Part shown: one piece after another, positions 56,517 through 64,000 of the stretch
Position numbering within the stretch: position 1 is the stretch's first letter
Layout: every line of letters starts with the position of its first letter
NCBI GenBank assembly: GCA_003569125.1
Contig: BGOG01000006.1
Coordinates: 1-64,000, forward strand
Source of the DNA: Acidimicrobiaceae bacterium
Lineage (GTDB): Bacteria > Actinomycetota > Acidimicrobiia > Acidimicrobiales > Ilumatobacteraceae
Direction of reading: 5' to 3'
DNA length: 64,000 nt
The notes under the pieces: model-generated
Databases searched by the model: none
What the model was told of the DNA's origin: nothing
What the model saw: the letters and a program-made list of their open reading frames with translations, nothing else
Program-made: the position numbers and the translations under genes

Positions 56517-57812
56517 TTAGGCGTCCGGCATTGCGCGGACGATCAACGCTGCCGCTTTATACGCAGCCTCGGCCGGGCCTAGTTCGTCTGGTCGCAATAA
56601 ATTAGCCATGATCCGCAGAACCCATTCCATAAGTGTTCGACTATTTATGCCGACTCGAGATAGTTCACGCATCAAAACAGGGCGACCGATAATTCGTGCA
56701 AACAGTCTGGCTACTTTGAAATATTGACCGTATTCTTCCTCAATTATTTGGTCGTAACGCTTGAGTATCTCCGAATCTTTGGCAAGTAGCGCATCGTGCA
56801 ACACATCAGCCGCGATGTGTGCAGTCTCGTAGGCGTAGTCGATTCCTTCGCCGTTGAACGGGTTCACACTGCCGGCTGCATCACCGATCACGATATGTGT
56901 GTTGCCAACTTTTGGTCCGACTGATCCGCCCATCGGAATCTTGCCGCTCGTTGCTTTGCATTCTGGTTGAGTCGGGTCAATCTCCCAGCGGTCGGCAACC
57001 ATATGCGCATACGAATCAAGCAAATGTGAAGTATTGACATCTTTAAAGTTTTTAAAAGTTGAAAGAAGTCCGACGCCAATATTTATGGTGCCGTCACCAA
57101 CCGGAAATATCCATCCGTAGCCGGGCATCGACTTGCCATTGCGATCTTTAACGTCTAGCGCCGATTCAATCCACGGTTCGTCGTGTCGCGGACTCTTCCA
57201 ATAAGTACGAATCGCCGTGCCGTAAGGCCAAGATTTTTCACGCGAGGTTCCGATTGCGCGACCAAATCGTGAGTTCGCACCATCGGCGATAATCACGTAT
57301 TGCGCATGAATTGCAATTGTGCTGCCATCAACTTTGTTCGTCACCATTGCGCCGCGTACACAATCTTTTTCGATGATCGGGGCAACAGCTTCATGTTCTT
57401 CAAGGAGTTTTGCGCCGGCATCTTGCGCGTTTCGCGCGACCATCATGTCAAGTTCGCGTCGACGCACGACGTATCCATACTGCGGATAAATCGGATGAGT
57501 TGGCCATTTCAATTCGAGTGCTTTGCCATGCGCCGTTGCACGAAGACCTTCGTAGCGATGAAACTGCGACAACTGATCGGTAAGACCCATGTCGCCAAGT
57601 TCTTTGACTGCTCGGGGTGTTAATCCGTCGCCACAAGTTTTTTCACGTGGAAACTTTTTGCGCTCAATCACAATTACATCGTGACCAAGTCGCGCTAACC
57701 AAAATCCGGCAGCAGCACCTGCTGGTCCTCCGCCAACTACGAGCACCTCTGTGCGCAACACTTGACGAACCTCACCAGTGTTATCTTGCGCTAGTTGGAT
57801 ATCGTTTTGCAT
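56517..57812 (-). CDS. geranylgeranyl reductase family FAD oxidoreductase
   Basis: 431 residues. FAD motif VLVVGGGPAGAAAGFWLARLG (near residues 23-43), REKTCGDGLTPRAVKELG (the CGDG of this family), VIGDAAGSVNPFNGEGIDYAYETA. Actinobacterial members include MenJ, which saturates an isoprene unit of menaquinone. Being next to a cytochrome b locus, a quinone-modifying role is reasonable but inferred; lipid saturation is another option. Confidence 0.85.
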   Translation of the reverse strand: MQNDIQLAQDNTGEVRQVLRTEVLVVGGGPAGAAAGFWLARLGHDVIVIERKKFPREKTCGDGLTPRAVKELGDMGLTDQLSQFHRYEGLRATAHGKALELKWPTHPIYPQYGYVVRRRELDMMVARNAQDAGAKLLEEHEAVAPIIEKDCVRGAMVTNKVDGSTIAIHAQYVIIADGANSRFGRAIGTSREKSWPYGTAIRTYWKSPRHDEPWIESALDVKDRNGKSMPGYGWIFPVGDGTINIGVGLLSTFKNFKDVNTSHLLDSYAHMVADRWEIDPTQPECKATSGKIPMGGSVGPKVGNTHIVIGDAAGSVNPFNGEGIDYAYETAHIAADVLHDALLAKDSEILKRYDQIIEEEYGQYFKVARLFARIIGRPVLMRELSRVGINSRTLMEWVLRIMANLLRPDELGPAEAAYKAAALIVRAMPDA

Positions 57813-57901
57813 CTACGCACAAGGCTAAACAGATTTATTCGGTCTCGACTATTAATATGGTGTGACCTTGCTCGCTAGTCGCGAAAGAATTGCCTAGTTG
57901 A

Positions 57902-58720
57902 TTATTTACCAGTTGGTCGAGGGTCCGTACCGACGTGCGCAGGCGCTTCAGGCATGGCAGCGTATGTTTCTGCAAGATTGTCGAAGTTAACCGAACCAGA
58001 TTCAAGACCGGCAAAAATCTCAGAACCAGGTGCGCACCATCGCTCGTACTCTGCTTTCCATGTTTCGCTTTGAGGGTCTGCACCACTAATCACATAGCGC
58101 TCGTGACAAACAACTCCGAGAATTTGCGCCTCAGACAAAGCTCCACCATATTTTTCACCTTGTTGTGGCATTGGGTTTCCGTTATACGAAAGTGGCGCGT
58201 GTGCACCACCTTCTCGGTCTGGGTTGCCGTAAATTTTTAGGCCTGCAGAGACATATTGTTGCGAGCCCGTGTAAACAAAATTCAACATGTCTTCGATTTT
58301 CGGAAAAGTTTTTAGCACTTCGCCCTGGTACAAAACTCGACCAGCCCCACCGGCGCCCTCGGCGCCATGACAGCCTGCGCAAGTACCGTAGACGCCCGCG
58401 CCAACGGCAAGTGGTCCTTCTACTATTTTTTCTTGCGGTCGAATCGCGAGCACATATAACAACGCCCAAAGCGGCAACAAACTTAAAGTAGCCATCGCCC
58501 AAAATGGAATCTTCTTGCGCGAATTGGCCGCAACAACATATGCAGGATCTGGAGGCGGAGGAGGAGGCGGAGTTGCAGCGCTCGCAACCGATTTTTTTTC
58601 TTCAACTTTTACCAGCACATTAGGTGAAGCAGTTGCCCCGTCGGCAGCAGGCGTTTTGCCAGCTGCTTTGTCACGTGCTTCTTGTGCACGCTTAAGTAAA
58701 TGCTCGGGTATTCCTGCCAC
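57902..58720 (-). CDS. membrane-anchored monoheme cytochrome c of the cytochrome b complex locus
   Basis: 272 residues. It begins (GTG 58720, gaggag upstream) with VAGIPEHLLKRAQEARDKAA, almost the same as the subunit IV-like protein at 60694. A linker with seven Pro follows, a membrane helix (FWAMATLSLLPLWALLYVLAI) and a cytochrome c domain with the heme motif CAGCH and Met ligand candidates after NPMPQ. It is divergent from the ferredoxin-cytochrome b genes and shares their promoter region; likely an electron acceptor subunit. Confidence 0.85.
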   Translation of the reverse strand: MAGIPEHLLKRAQEARDKAAGKTPAADGATASPNVLVKVEEKKSVASAATPPPPPPPDPAYVVAANSRKKIPFWAMATLSLLPLWALLYVLAIRPQEKIVEGPLAVGAGVYGTCAGCHGAEGAGGAGRVLYQGEVLKTFPKIEDMLNFVYTGSQQYVSAGLKIYGNPDREGGAHAPLSYNGNPMPQQGEKYGGALSEAQILGVVCHERYVISGADPQSETWKAEYERWCAPGSEIFAGLESGSVNFDNLAETYAAMPEAPAHVGTDPRPTGK

Positions 58721-58996
58721 TGCGCTCCTCAACTCTTCGTAGATAATTCTTCATTGCATTCGCCTTAATAGGTTAGACGCAACTCAGGCTGATGCGAGAA
58801 GTTCACTAGCGCACAACCACTGCGTCGACATCGCCCGTCATATTTAATTGGCACATGATGCGTTGAGCATTCGTGAAACTTAGTGACCAAAGAGCCAACC
58901 AATATTTGCCAAAAAAACGAGGATGATTATCAGTCGGATTATCTTGAGGACTAGGCTAAAAACAGATTTTAACGAGGAAAGGCAAGCCCTCAACTA
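58721..58996. promoter_or_regulatory. divergent intergenic region of the cytochrome locus
   Basis: 276 bases between the cytochrome c gene and the 58997 gene. It holds the gaggag ribosome site of cytochrome c at its left end and should hold promoters for both directions. I see no clear riboswitch, Rex box or terminator in it. Confidence 0.5.
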
Positions 58997-59473
58997 ATGC
59001 TCGCAATTGACATTCTCAGATGGCCAGGCGTCAACCAGGCTTTTATTTTTTCGGCCATCTTTACGACCCTGCTCAGCCTGGTGGTAATTCCAATTGGTAA
59101 GCGTCGGACTTTTGATCGCAAGGCAACTTGGGGCGAAGCAATGCTTGGTGCCGCGTATGTCTTCGCGGTTTTGTTTTTAGCGTTTGGTGTCGTGCCTCAC
59201 CAATGGATTGACCATGCAGATAAAAATTTAGGTTGGCGCAAAGACAAACTCGTTTACGGACCATTCGATATTTTGAAGTCAGACACGATTGGCGGAAGCT
59301 TTCCGATCGTTATCAGTTACGAAGCAATTCGTGACATCATCGTTGTGGTCATCCATGTCTATTACATCGGCTTGATGATCTATTTATTTAGTTGGTGGCA
59401 GAAGCGTGGAGAAGTAGTGACCACAGAAGTAGCAACTTCTAGCTATGGACGTCCACTCGTGAAGAAGAGTTGA
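58997..59473 (+). CDS. three-helix membrane subunit, cytochrome b complex locus
   Basis: 158 residues, no family I know. Three membrane helices (AFIFSAIFTTLLSLVVIPIG, MLGAAYVFAVLFLAFGVV, IIVVVIHVYYIGLMIYLFSWW); His residues near the membrane edge (VVPHQWIDHAD) and in helix 3 (IHVYY) could be redox ligands, a guess. The stop is 3 bases before the ferredoxin gene, so it is in that operon and is probably a subunit of the same complex. No strong ribosome-binding site. Confidence 0.7.
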   Translation: MLAIDILRWPGVNQAFIFSAIFTTLLSLVVIPIGKRRTFDRKATWGEAMLGAAYVFAVLFLAFGVVPHQWIDHADKNLGWRKDKLVYGPFDILKSDTIGGSFPIVISYEAIRDIIVVVIHVYYIGLMIYLFSWWQKRGEVVTTEVATSSYGRPLVKKS

Positions 59474-59476
59474 GAT

Positions 59477-59890
59477 ATGGCAAAAACTGACGCAAACCCA
59501 CCGATGATGCCATATACGGATGACTATCAACTCGTTGAGGTAGATGCCGATTACCTGAGCAAAGCAGTCAAACCAAAACAGTTCATACATATTGATCAGT
59601 CTGAATGCATCATGTGCGAAGGTTGCGTTGATATTTGTCCATGGAAGTGCATCTTCATGGTTTCGCCAGAAGCAATTTCACAAGCTGACGGCACTGAGTT
59701 ACCAGGTGATGATCCTTCCGACAAGGTTGTGTTCATTATCGATGATGATGTTTGCACGCGTTGTGCGTTGTGCGTTGATCGTTGCCCGACGGGAGTGATT
59801 ATTCTCGGCAAGGTTGGCGTTGCGCCAGCAACCGGTGAAACTCATATGCGCACAAATAATCATGGCTATTCATATGGCATGCGATTTTAG
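59477..59890 (+). CDS. ferredoxin with two [4Fe-4S] motifs
   Basis: 137 residues. Motifs CIMCEGCVDIC (Cys44, 47, 50, 54) and CTRCALCVDRCP (Cys93, 96, 99, 103) each bind [4Fe-4S], with 38 residues between. No membrane segment. Encoded between a membrane protein and cytochrome b, it is probably the cytoplasmic electron partner of the complex. The ends abut (3-base and 18-base gaps). Confidence 0.9.
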   Translation: MAKTDANPPMMPYTDDYQLVEVDADYLSKAVKPKQFIHIDQSECIMCEGCVDICPWKCIFMVSPEAISQADGTELPGDDPSDKVVFIIDDDVCTRCALCVDRCPTGVIILGKVGVAPATGETHMRTNNHGYSYGMRF

Positions 59891-59908
59891 GAATGGAGAT
59901 TAAATAAA

Positions 59909-60694
59909 ATGGTACAAATACTCGAACAGAAACCACGTCTGACAGTTAAAGATCGCGTGACAAAATTAAATGAGTCACTGCAAGGTAGCCAGGCGTGGAA
60001 CTCGATCTTTCGACCTGGTTCAATTTTTCGTAAGGGTTACTCAGACTCACCAAGAAATCGTTCTTACGTAGTTATGAACTCCGTGCTTTATCACTTGCAC
60101 CCAGTAAAAGTAAAGCGTCACGCTGTAAAAGTCAGTTACACATTGTGCTTGGGTGGCTTGAGTTTCTTCTTGTTTATTTTGTTGACCATCACGGGAATTT
60201 TCTTGATGTTTTTTTATCGCCCAACATCCGCCAACGCTTGGCAAGACATTCAGTCGTTGCACACGTCGGTGACTTTCGGATTAATGGTAAGAAACATGCA
60301 TCGATTGGGAGCACACTTAATGGTGTTGGCTGTGTTCTTGCACATGGCACGCGTTTTTTATCATGGTGCATATAAAGCGCCTCGCGAATTCAACTGGGTA
60401 ATCGGCGTAATTTTATTGACGCTCACACTGTTGCTTTCGTTCACCGGATACTTATTGCCATGGGATCAACTTGCGTTGTGGGCTGTAACGGTGGGAACCA
60501 ACATGATGGGGTATTCGCCGGTGATTGGCTCACAAGTACGTTTCGTCCTGCTCGGCGGAGTCGAAATAGGGCCAGAAACTCTGCTGCGATGGTATGTGTT
60601 GCACGTCTTACTTTTTCCATTTGTGACAGTCATCTTCCTCGCGATCCACTTCTGGCGCGTGCGTAAAGACGGCGGAATCTCAGGACCACTCTGA
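59909..60694 (+). CDS. cytochrome b6-like subunit (N-terminal half of cytochrome b)
   Basis: 261 residues with four membrane helices. The heme-b histidines are His131, His145, His232 and His247; the 14 residues between the second pair agree with b6 rather than mitochondrial cytochrome b. Blocks: NMHRLGAHLMVLAVFLHMARVF, GYLLPWDQLALWAV and the end RKDGGISGPL, as in b6. A 60-residue soluble N-terminus precedes. The stop overlaps the next start (tgATGg), so it is coupled to subunit IV. Confidence 0.93.
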   Translation: MVQILEQKPRLTVKDRVTKLNESLQGSQAWNSIFRPGSIFRKGYSDSPRNRSYVVMNSVLYHLHPVKVKRHAVKVSYTLCLGGLSFFLFILLTITGIFLMFFYRPTSANAWQDIQSLHTSVTFGLMVRNMHRLGAHLMVLAVFLHMARVFYHGAYKAPREFNWVIGVILLTLTLLLSFTGYLLPWDQLALWAVTVGTNMMGYSPVIGSQVRFVLLGGVEIGPETLLRWYVLHVLLFPFVTVIFLAIHFWRVRKDGGISGPL

Positions 60695-61431
60695 TGGCCG
60701 GCATTCCAGAACATCTTCTCAAGCGTGCGCAAGAGGCGCGTGAAAAAGCCGCAGCCGAAGCCACGGGTGCGTCAGCACCAGCAGCAACTGGCGGTGATGC
60801 AGGCTCGCGAATTCCGGCTGACTTGCTTGAGCGAAGCAAAGCCGCTGGCGGCGCAGTTGCGGTAGCCGAAAAGCCTGGTGCTGTTGTTTCTGGTGCACCA
60901 ACAAACGGAAGTATCCCCTACGGCGCGGGGCCCGGTGGACACACTCAGCGATTGCTGACTGTTGTTAAATCAGGATCGATTCAAGATGTCAAAGCAGTTC
61001 CTGTCGACAAGGTACACACTTGGCCACATTTACTGGGCGTCGAGTTCGTCGCGTCGTTGGCGTGCACGGCATTCGTGTTTATGTTTTCATGGTTTGTCAA
61101 CGCGCCGTTGTTGCAAGCAGCAAACTTCAACCGAACCCCGAACCCATCGAAAGCACCTTGGTACTTTCTTGGATTGCAAGAGTTGTTGACGATGTTTCAC
61201 CCGATGATTGCTGGTGTGACGATTCCTGGAATGGGAATAATCGCCCTGATGTTTGCGCCGTACCTAGATCGCAACGAATCAAACCGACCAGAAGATCGAA
61301 AGTTCATGACAAGTTTGATGACGGTGCATTTGATGTTTTGGGCGATCCTCGTAATTATCGGCTCGTTCTTCAGAGGCCCTGGATTCAACTTTGTCTTCCC
61401 ATGGCGTGAAGGCATCTTCTTCGAATTGTGA
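60694..61431 (+). CDS. subunit IV-like C-terminal half of cytochrome b
   Basis: 245 residues. A soluble N-terminal extension starts MAGIPEHLLKRAQEAREKAA and has a second, weaker copy (RIPADLLERSKAAGG). The rest holds three helices with the quinol-site block KAPWYFLGLQELL (in place of PEWY), FAPYLDRNESNRPEDRK and the last helix MTVHLMFWAILVIIGSFF. It pairs with the b6-like protein to give a complete split cytochrome b. The tag is shared with the divergent cytochrome c. Confidence 0.9.
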   Translation: MAGIPEHLLKRAQEAREKAAAEATGASAPAATGGDAGSRIPADLLERSKAAGGAVAVAEKPGAVVSGAPTNGSIPYGAGPGGHTQRLLTVVKSGSIQDVKAVPVDKVHTWPHLLGVEFVASLACTAFVFMFSWFVNAPLLQAANFNRTPNPSKAPWYFLGLQELLTMFHPMIAGVTIPGMGIIALMFAPYLDRNESNRPEDRKFMTSLMTVHLMFWAILVIIGSFFRGPGFNFVFPWREGIFFEL

Positions 61432-61447
61432 TCGGACTATTACTTAA

Positions 61448-62296
61448 ATGAGCTCAACAACAATCATCACAATTGCGATCGCGGTTCTCGCTGTGCTCGG
61501 TCTTGGCGTTGTACTGACTGCATCACGTAGGTCTGATATCAAGGGCGTCGGCTCGCTGTCGCGTGAGACTCGCAAGCGAGATCGCAACGCGGCAAAGGTT
61601 GCGCGCAATTCTTCGCGAGAGGCCGAGTATCAAGGTATTGCGAGTCGCAGTGCCGTGGCTGTTATGGCGCCAGCAGCAGTTGAATCATTTGTTGCACCAG
61701 ACGCCGAAGCTCTTGGAGAAACGCGACGTGCATTTTTAAATCGAGCGACAGTGACATTGATGAGTGCGAGCCTTGGCGGCTTCGCCGCAGCCCTTATCGC
61801 GTTCTTATGGAAGGGTGCCGAAGGTGGTTTCGGCTCCAAAATTAACGCTGGCAAGATCGACGACGTGATTGGCCAGATCCGCTCTGCGGGAGGTTTCTTG
61901 TATCTTCCAGAAGCGCGATCTTGGGTTACCGAGTATCCAAAAGAGGCGATTTCGAAAGCAGAAGTCGCCTACGGTGGGCAAGGCGCTGTATTCGCCGGAA
62001 TGAGTGCCGGTGTCATTGCTCTATACCAGAAGTGTCCACATTTAGGTTGCCGAGTTCCTGAGTGTAGAACATCGCAATGGTTCGAGTGCCCATGTCACGG
62101 CTCGCAATACAACCGCGTCGGTGAAAAAAAGGGTGGCCCTGCGCCACGCGGGATGGATCGTTTTGGAGTTTCAATTAATAATGGGATGATGGTTATCGAC
62201 ACTGGTTCAGTTTTTGGTGGTCCGCCAATCGGAACCAATACAACTGGCCAAGAAGCAGAAGGCCCGCACTGCGTGGGCGGAGCAGGAAAACACTAA
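61448..62296 (+). CDS. Rieske iron-sulfur protein
   Basis: 282 residues. A helix at the start, then a basic stretch, a second helix (ATVTLMSASLGGFAAALIAFLW) and the Rieske domain with CPHLGC (Cys196, His198, Cys201) and CPCHGS (Cys214, Cys216, His217); the ligands are Cys196, His198, Cys214, His217, with the other Cys pair as disulfide. It carries electrons from quinol to the cytochrome c subunits. The stop is directly joined to the next start. Confidence 0.93.
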   Translation: MSSTTIITIAIAVLAVLGLGVVLTASRRSDIKGVGSLSRETRKRDRNAAKVARNSSREAEYQGIASRSAVAVMAPAAVESFVAPDAEALGETRRAFLNRATVTLMSASLGGFAAALIAFLWKGAEGGFGSKINAGKIDDVIGQIRSAGGFLYLPEARSWVTEYPKEAISKAEVAYGGQGAVFAGMSAGVIALYQKCPHLGCRVPECRTSQWFECPCHGSQYNRVGEKKGGPAPRGMDRFGVSINNGMMVIDTGSVFGGPPIGTNTTGQEAEGPHCVGGAGKH

Positions 62297-63337
62297 ATGA
62301 AAATTTTAATGGTCCTTGCCGACACGACTACGACGATCGCATGGGTGATTCTTCTCGTATCCGTGCTGGGTTGGATTCTCTATGGTTTGTCGAATGTTCG
62401 TTCGGCAAAGCGCGAAATCGGTTCAGAAATAAAACTGGCCGCGAACCGCAAACCGTATTACGACGACGAGCGTCTTGAAGGCGAAAAAATCGAGCGCACC
62501 CAATTGATCGGTCTTGCATTTCTGGCAATCGTTACGATCGCACTTCCGCTTTATTGGATTCTTGAACCTGGTCGCATGGTCGGAGCCGAAAAAGAGTTTC
62601 AACACCAGTTTGAAGAGTGGGGTGGTGGACTATTCGCTACGACAGCAGATGGTGGCTTTAATTGCGCAGGTTGTCACGGTGGAATGAAAGGTGGCGGTGG
62701 CGTCGCGTCGTATGCGATTACCGATCCGACTACCGGCGAAGTCAAACAGGTCAACTGGAAGGCGCCAGCCATCAATACGGTTTTTTATCGCTATAGCGAC
62801 GAAGAGGTTCGATTTATTCTGAACTACGGGCGTCCATTTTCGCCGATGTCTGCGTGGGGCCTTGTTGGTGGTGGACCGATGAACGATCAGCAGATTCAAA
62901 CCGTAATCGAATATGTAAAAAGTATTCAGATTCCACGCGACGAAAACGGCAAGTTGCCAGAAGCAAAACAGCAAGAGATTCAAGCCGAGGCAGAACGTTT
63001 AGTAAAAGCAAAGACATACGCCACTATTGGCGAGGCATTGTTCAATTTAGATCTCGGCAGCGGAAACTTTTCGTGCGCGCGATGTCATACAAAAGGCTGG
63101 TCATATGGTGATCCGCAAACCACCGGTGGTGGAGCGCTTGGCCCAAACCTAACTGGTGGCTCTGCCGTTCGTCAGTTTCCACAACGAGACGACATGATTG
63201 CATTCATCAAGGGTGGCAGTGAACTCGGCAAAAAGTATGGGCAACAGGGACAAGGTTCAGGGCGTATGCCTGCATTCGGATTAATGCTGACCGACGAACA
63301 AATCGCCGCCATCATTGATTATGTAAGAGGCTTGTAG
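62297..63337 (+). CDS. diheme cytochrome c, membrane-anchored
   Basis: 346 residues. Two N-terminal membrane helices (IAWVILLVSVLGWILYGLS, LAFLAIVTIALPLYWIL) and two heme-c sites, CAGCH (Cys123-His127) and CARCH (Cys260-His264). Helix content between them is charged (AEAERLVKAKTY). It follows the Rieske gene without a gap and precedes another membrane gene, so it acts downstream in the same complex. A cytochrome c1-like role fits. Confidence 0.9.
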   Translation: MKILMVLADTTTTIAWVILLVSVLGWILYGLSNVRSAKREIGSEIKLAANRKPYYDDERLEGEKIERTQLIGLAFLAIVTIALPLYWILEPGRMVGAEKEFQHQFEEWGGGLFATTADGGFNCAGCHGGMKGGGGVASYAITDPTTGEVKQVNWKAPAINTVFYRYSDEEVRFILNYGRPFSPMSAWGLVGGGPMNDQQIQTVIEYVKSIQIPRDENGKLPEAKQQEIQAEAERLVKAKTYATIGEALFNLDLGSGNFSCARCHTKGWSYGDPQTTGGGALGPNLTGGSAVRQFPQRDDMIAFIKGGSELGKKYGQQGQGSGRMPAFGLMLTDEQIAAIIDYVRGL

Positions 63338-64000
63338 ATGTTTTCGTTACTTGCAATTAATTGGGAGCCAGAATTACGCGGCATTGTGATAGTCGCTATA
63401 GCGGTCGGCGTTCTTGTTGGTGGAACTTATTTGGTAGTTGGCACAAACCTAGGCGCGCGCCTGGGTTTTTTGGTTGTTCTAGCGGGACTATTCGGCTGGA
63501 TGGCGACGATGGGAGCGATTTGGTGGACATACGGAATCGGTCTTAAGGGTCGCGAACCAACATGGCAGCCTGCCGAACCCGTGACAATTGTGCGTGAGGC
63601 TTCGCTATTGCAAGGTGCGGAAATTTTAGAGTCACCATTAAAACTGACTGGTGATGTCGTGAGCGATTCATCAACGGTCGCCTCGGCATTACAAAATCAA
63701 GGTTGGGTGCTACTTGAAGAATCAGATCCGCGTCGTGGCCAGGCGGTTGCTGCCTCCGATGAGATTATTCAAAAAGAAGCAGAAGAACTTGTCGCTGGAG
63801 AATATCTGTCACTTGCCGTTTACGACAAGGGTGGTGAGCGTTGGCCAAAAATAAATGAGTCCCTTGATTTTGTCGCGTTCTTTCATAAGCCCCACTTCGC
63901 ACTTGTTGAAGTCGCACCAGTATTGCCCCAGCGCTCAGAGCCAGGTCGCGCGCCAGCCCGACCAGTTGTCGATGAAACGCAACCACATCGCTATATACAC
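63338..64000 (+). CDS. membrane protein of the cytochrome locus, 3'-partial
   Basis: At least 221 residues; runs off the window. ATG 63338 follows the cytochrome c stop directly. Two membrane helices (IVIVAIAVGVLVGGTYLVVG, LGFLVVLAGLFGWMATMGAIWW) then a soluble domain without heme or Fe-S motifs, ending in a Pro-rich stretch (RSEPGRAPARPVVDE). No family recognised; its place suggests an accessory subunit or assembly factor. Confidence 0.78.
   Translation, partial: MFSLLAINWEPELRGIVIVAIAVGVLVGGTYLVVGTNLGARLGFLVVLAGLFGWMATMGAIWWTYGIGLKGREPTWQPAEPVTIVREASLLQGAEILESPLKLTGDVVSDSSTVASALQNQGWVLLEESDPRRGQAVAASDEIIQKEAEELVAGEYLSLAVYDKGGERWPKINESLDFVAFFHKPHFALVEVAPVLPQRSEPGRAPARPVVDETQPHRYIH

Overview
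The window looks like a chromosomal piece of an actinobacterium, most likely of the class Acidimicrobiia (Ilumatobacter-like freshwater or marine relatives). Pointers are mycothiol synthesis (mshA followed by a YbjN-domain gene), a GlnR-like orphan regulator beside a type I and a eukaryotic-type II glutamine synthetase, an RsiG-like protein with an exact c-di-GMP signature, an actinobacterial meaA (ethylmalonyl-CoA mutase), actinobacterial NfeD, Mrp and Rex, and a split cytochrome b complex. GC looks close to half by eye (not computed). The lineage is inferred from gene families only; no rRNA is present. I see no CRISPR array, transposase, integrase or prophage.

Layout. 0-13 kb: cell-wall, peptidase and transport genes, a type IV-like pilin carrying a Lcl_C/DUF1566-type tip domain, tRNA-Lys, a broken amidohydrolase, RidA and a Tat lipoprotein. 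13-21 kb: erpA and mrp (Fe-S assembly) back to back, a Nudix hydrolase, selA-selB, NfeD. 21-24 kb: asd, a methyltransferase and lysC. 24-32 kb: cyclophilin, CE4 deacetylase, phosphatase, then hbd-aat-meaA, a LysM protein and glycerate kinase. 32-35 kb: tRNA-Thr, rlmB, ispF, ispD, a Crp-type regulator. 35-42.7 kb: dienelactone hydrolase, a sigma-like HTH protein, copA, and the nitrogen cluster. 42.7-51 kb: nadE, MFS, phosphatase, a MoaD-like protein with RsiG-like, mshA, proC, and a SAM hydrolase behind a structured leader. 51-56 kb: rex and a small surface-glycan gene group. 56-64 kb: geranylgeranyl reductase and a divergent respiratory locus (cytochromes c, a dicluster ferredoxin, b6-like and subunit IV-like cytochrome b, Rieske, diheme cytochrome c).

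Sequence quality. At least eleven genes carry single-base frameshifts or an internal stop while the protein domain continues intact in another frame, often next to homopolymers. Two of them, lysC and asd, are normally indispensable, so most of these look like uncorrected indels in the assembly rather than gene decay. I give full gene extents across the shifts and state where each shift lies.

Most interesting: (1) a 5' leader before the SAM hydrolase (about 49752-49850) that folds as a riboswitch-like switch, with an aptamer-type closing stem whose 3' strand is also the 5' strand of an 11-bp terminator, plus an 8-bp pseudoknot; I cannot match it to a riboswitch class I know; (2) a short peptide tag (IPEHLLKRAQEAR) shared by the N-termini of two different subunits of the cytochrome complex; (3) the unusual make-up of that complex; (4) the RsiG-like c-di-GMP motif; (5) GCTA/CTAG tandem repeats at gene ends and inside the selB linker.
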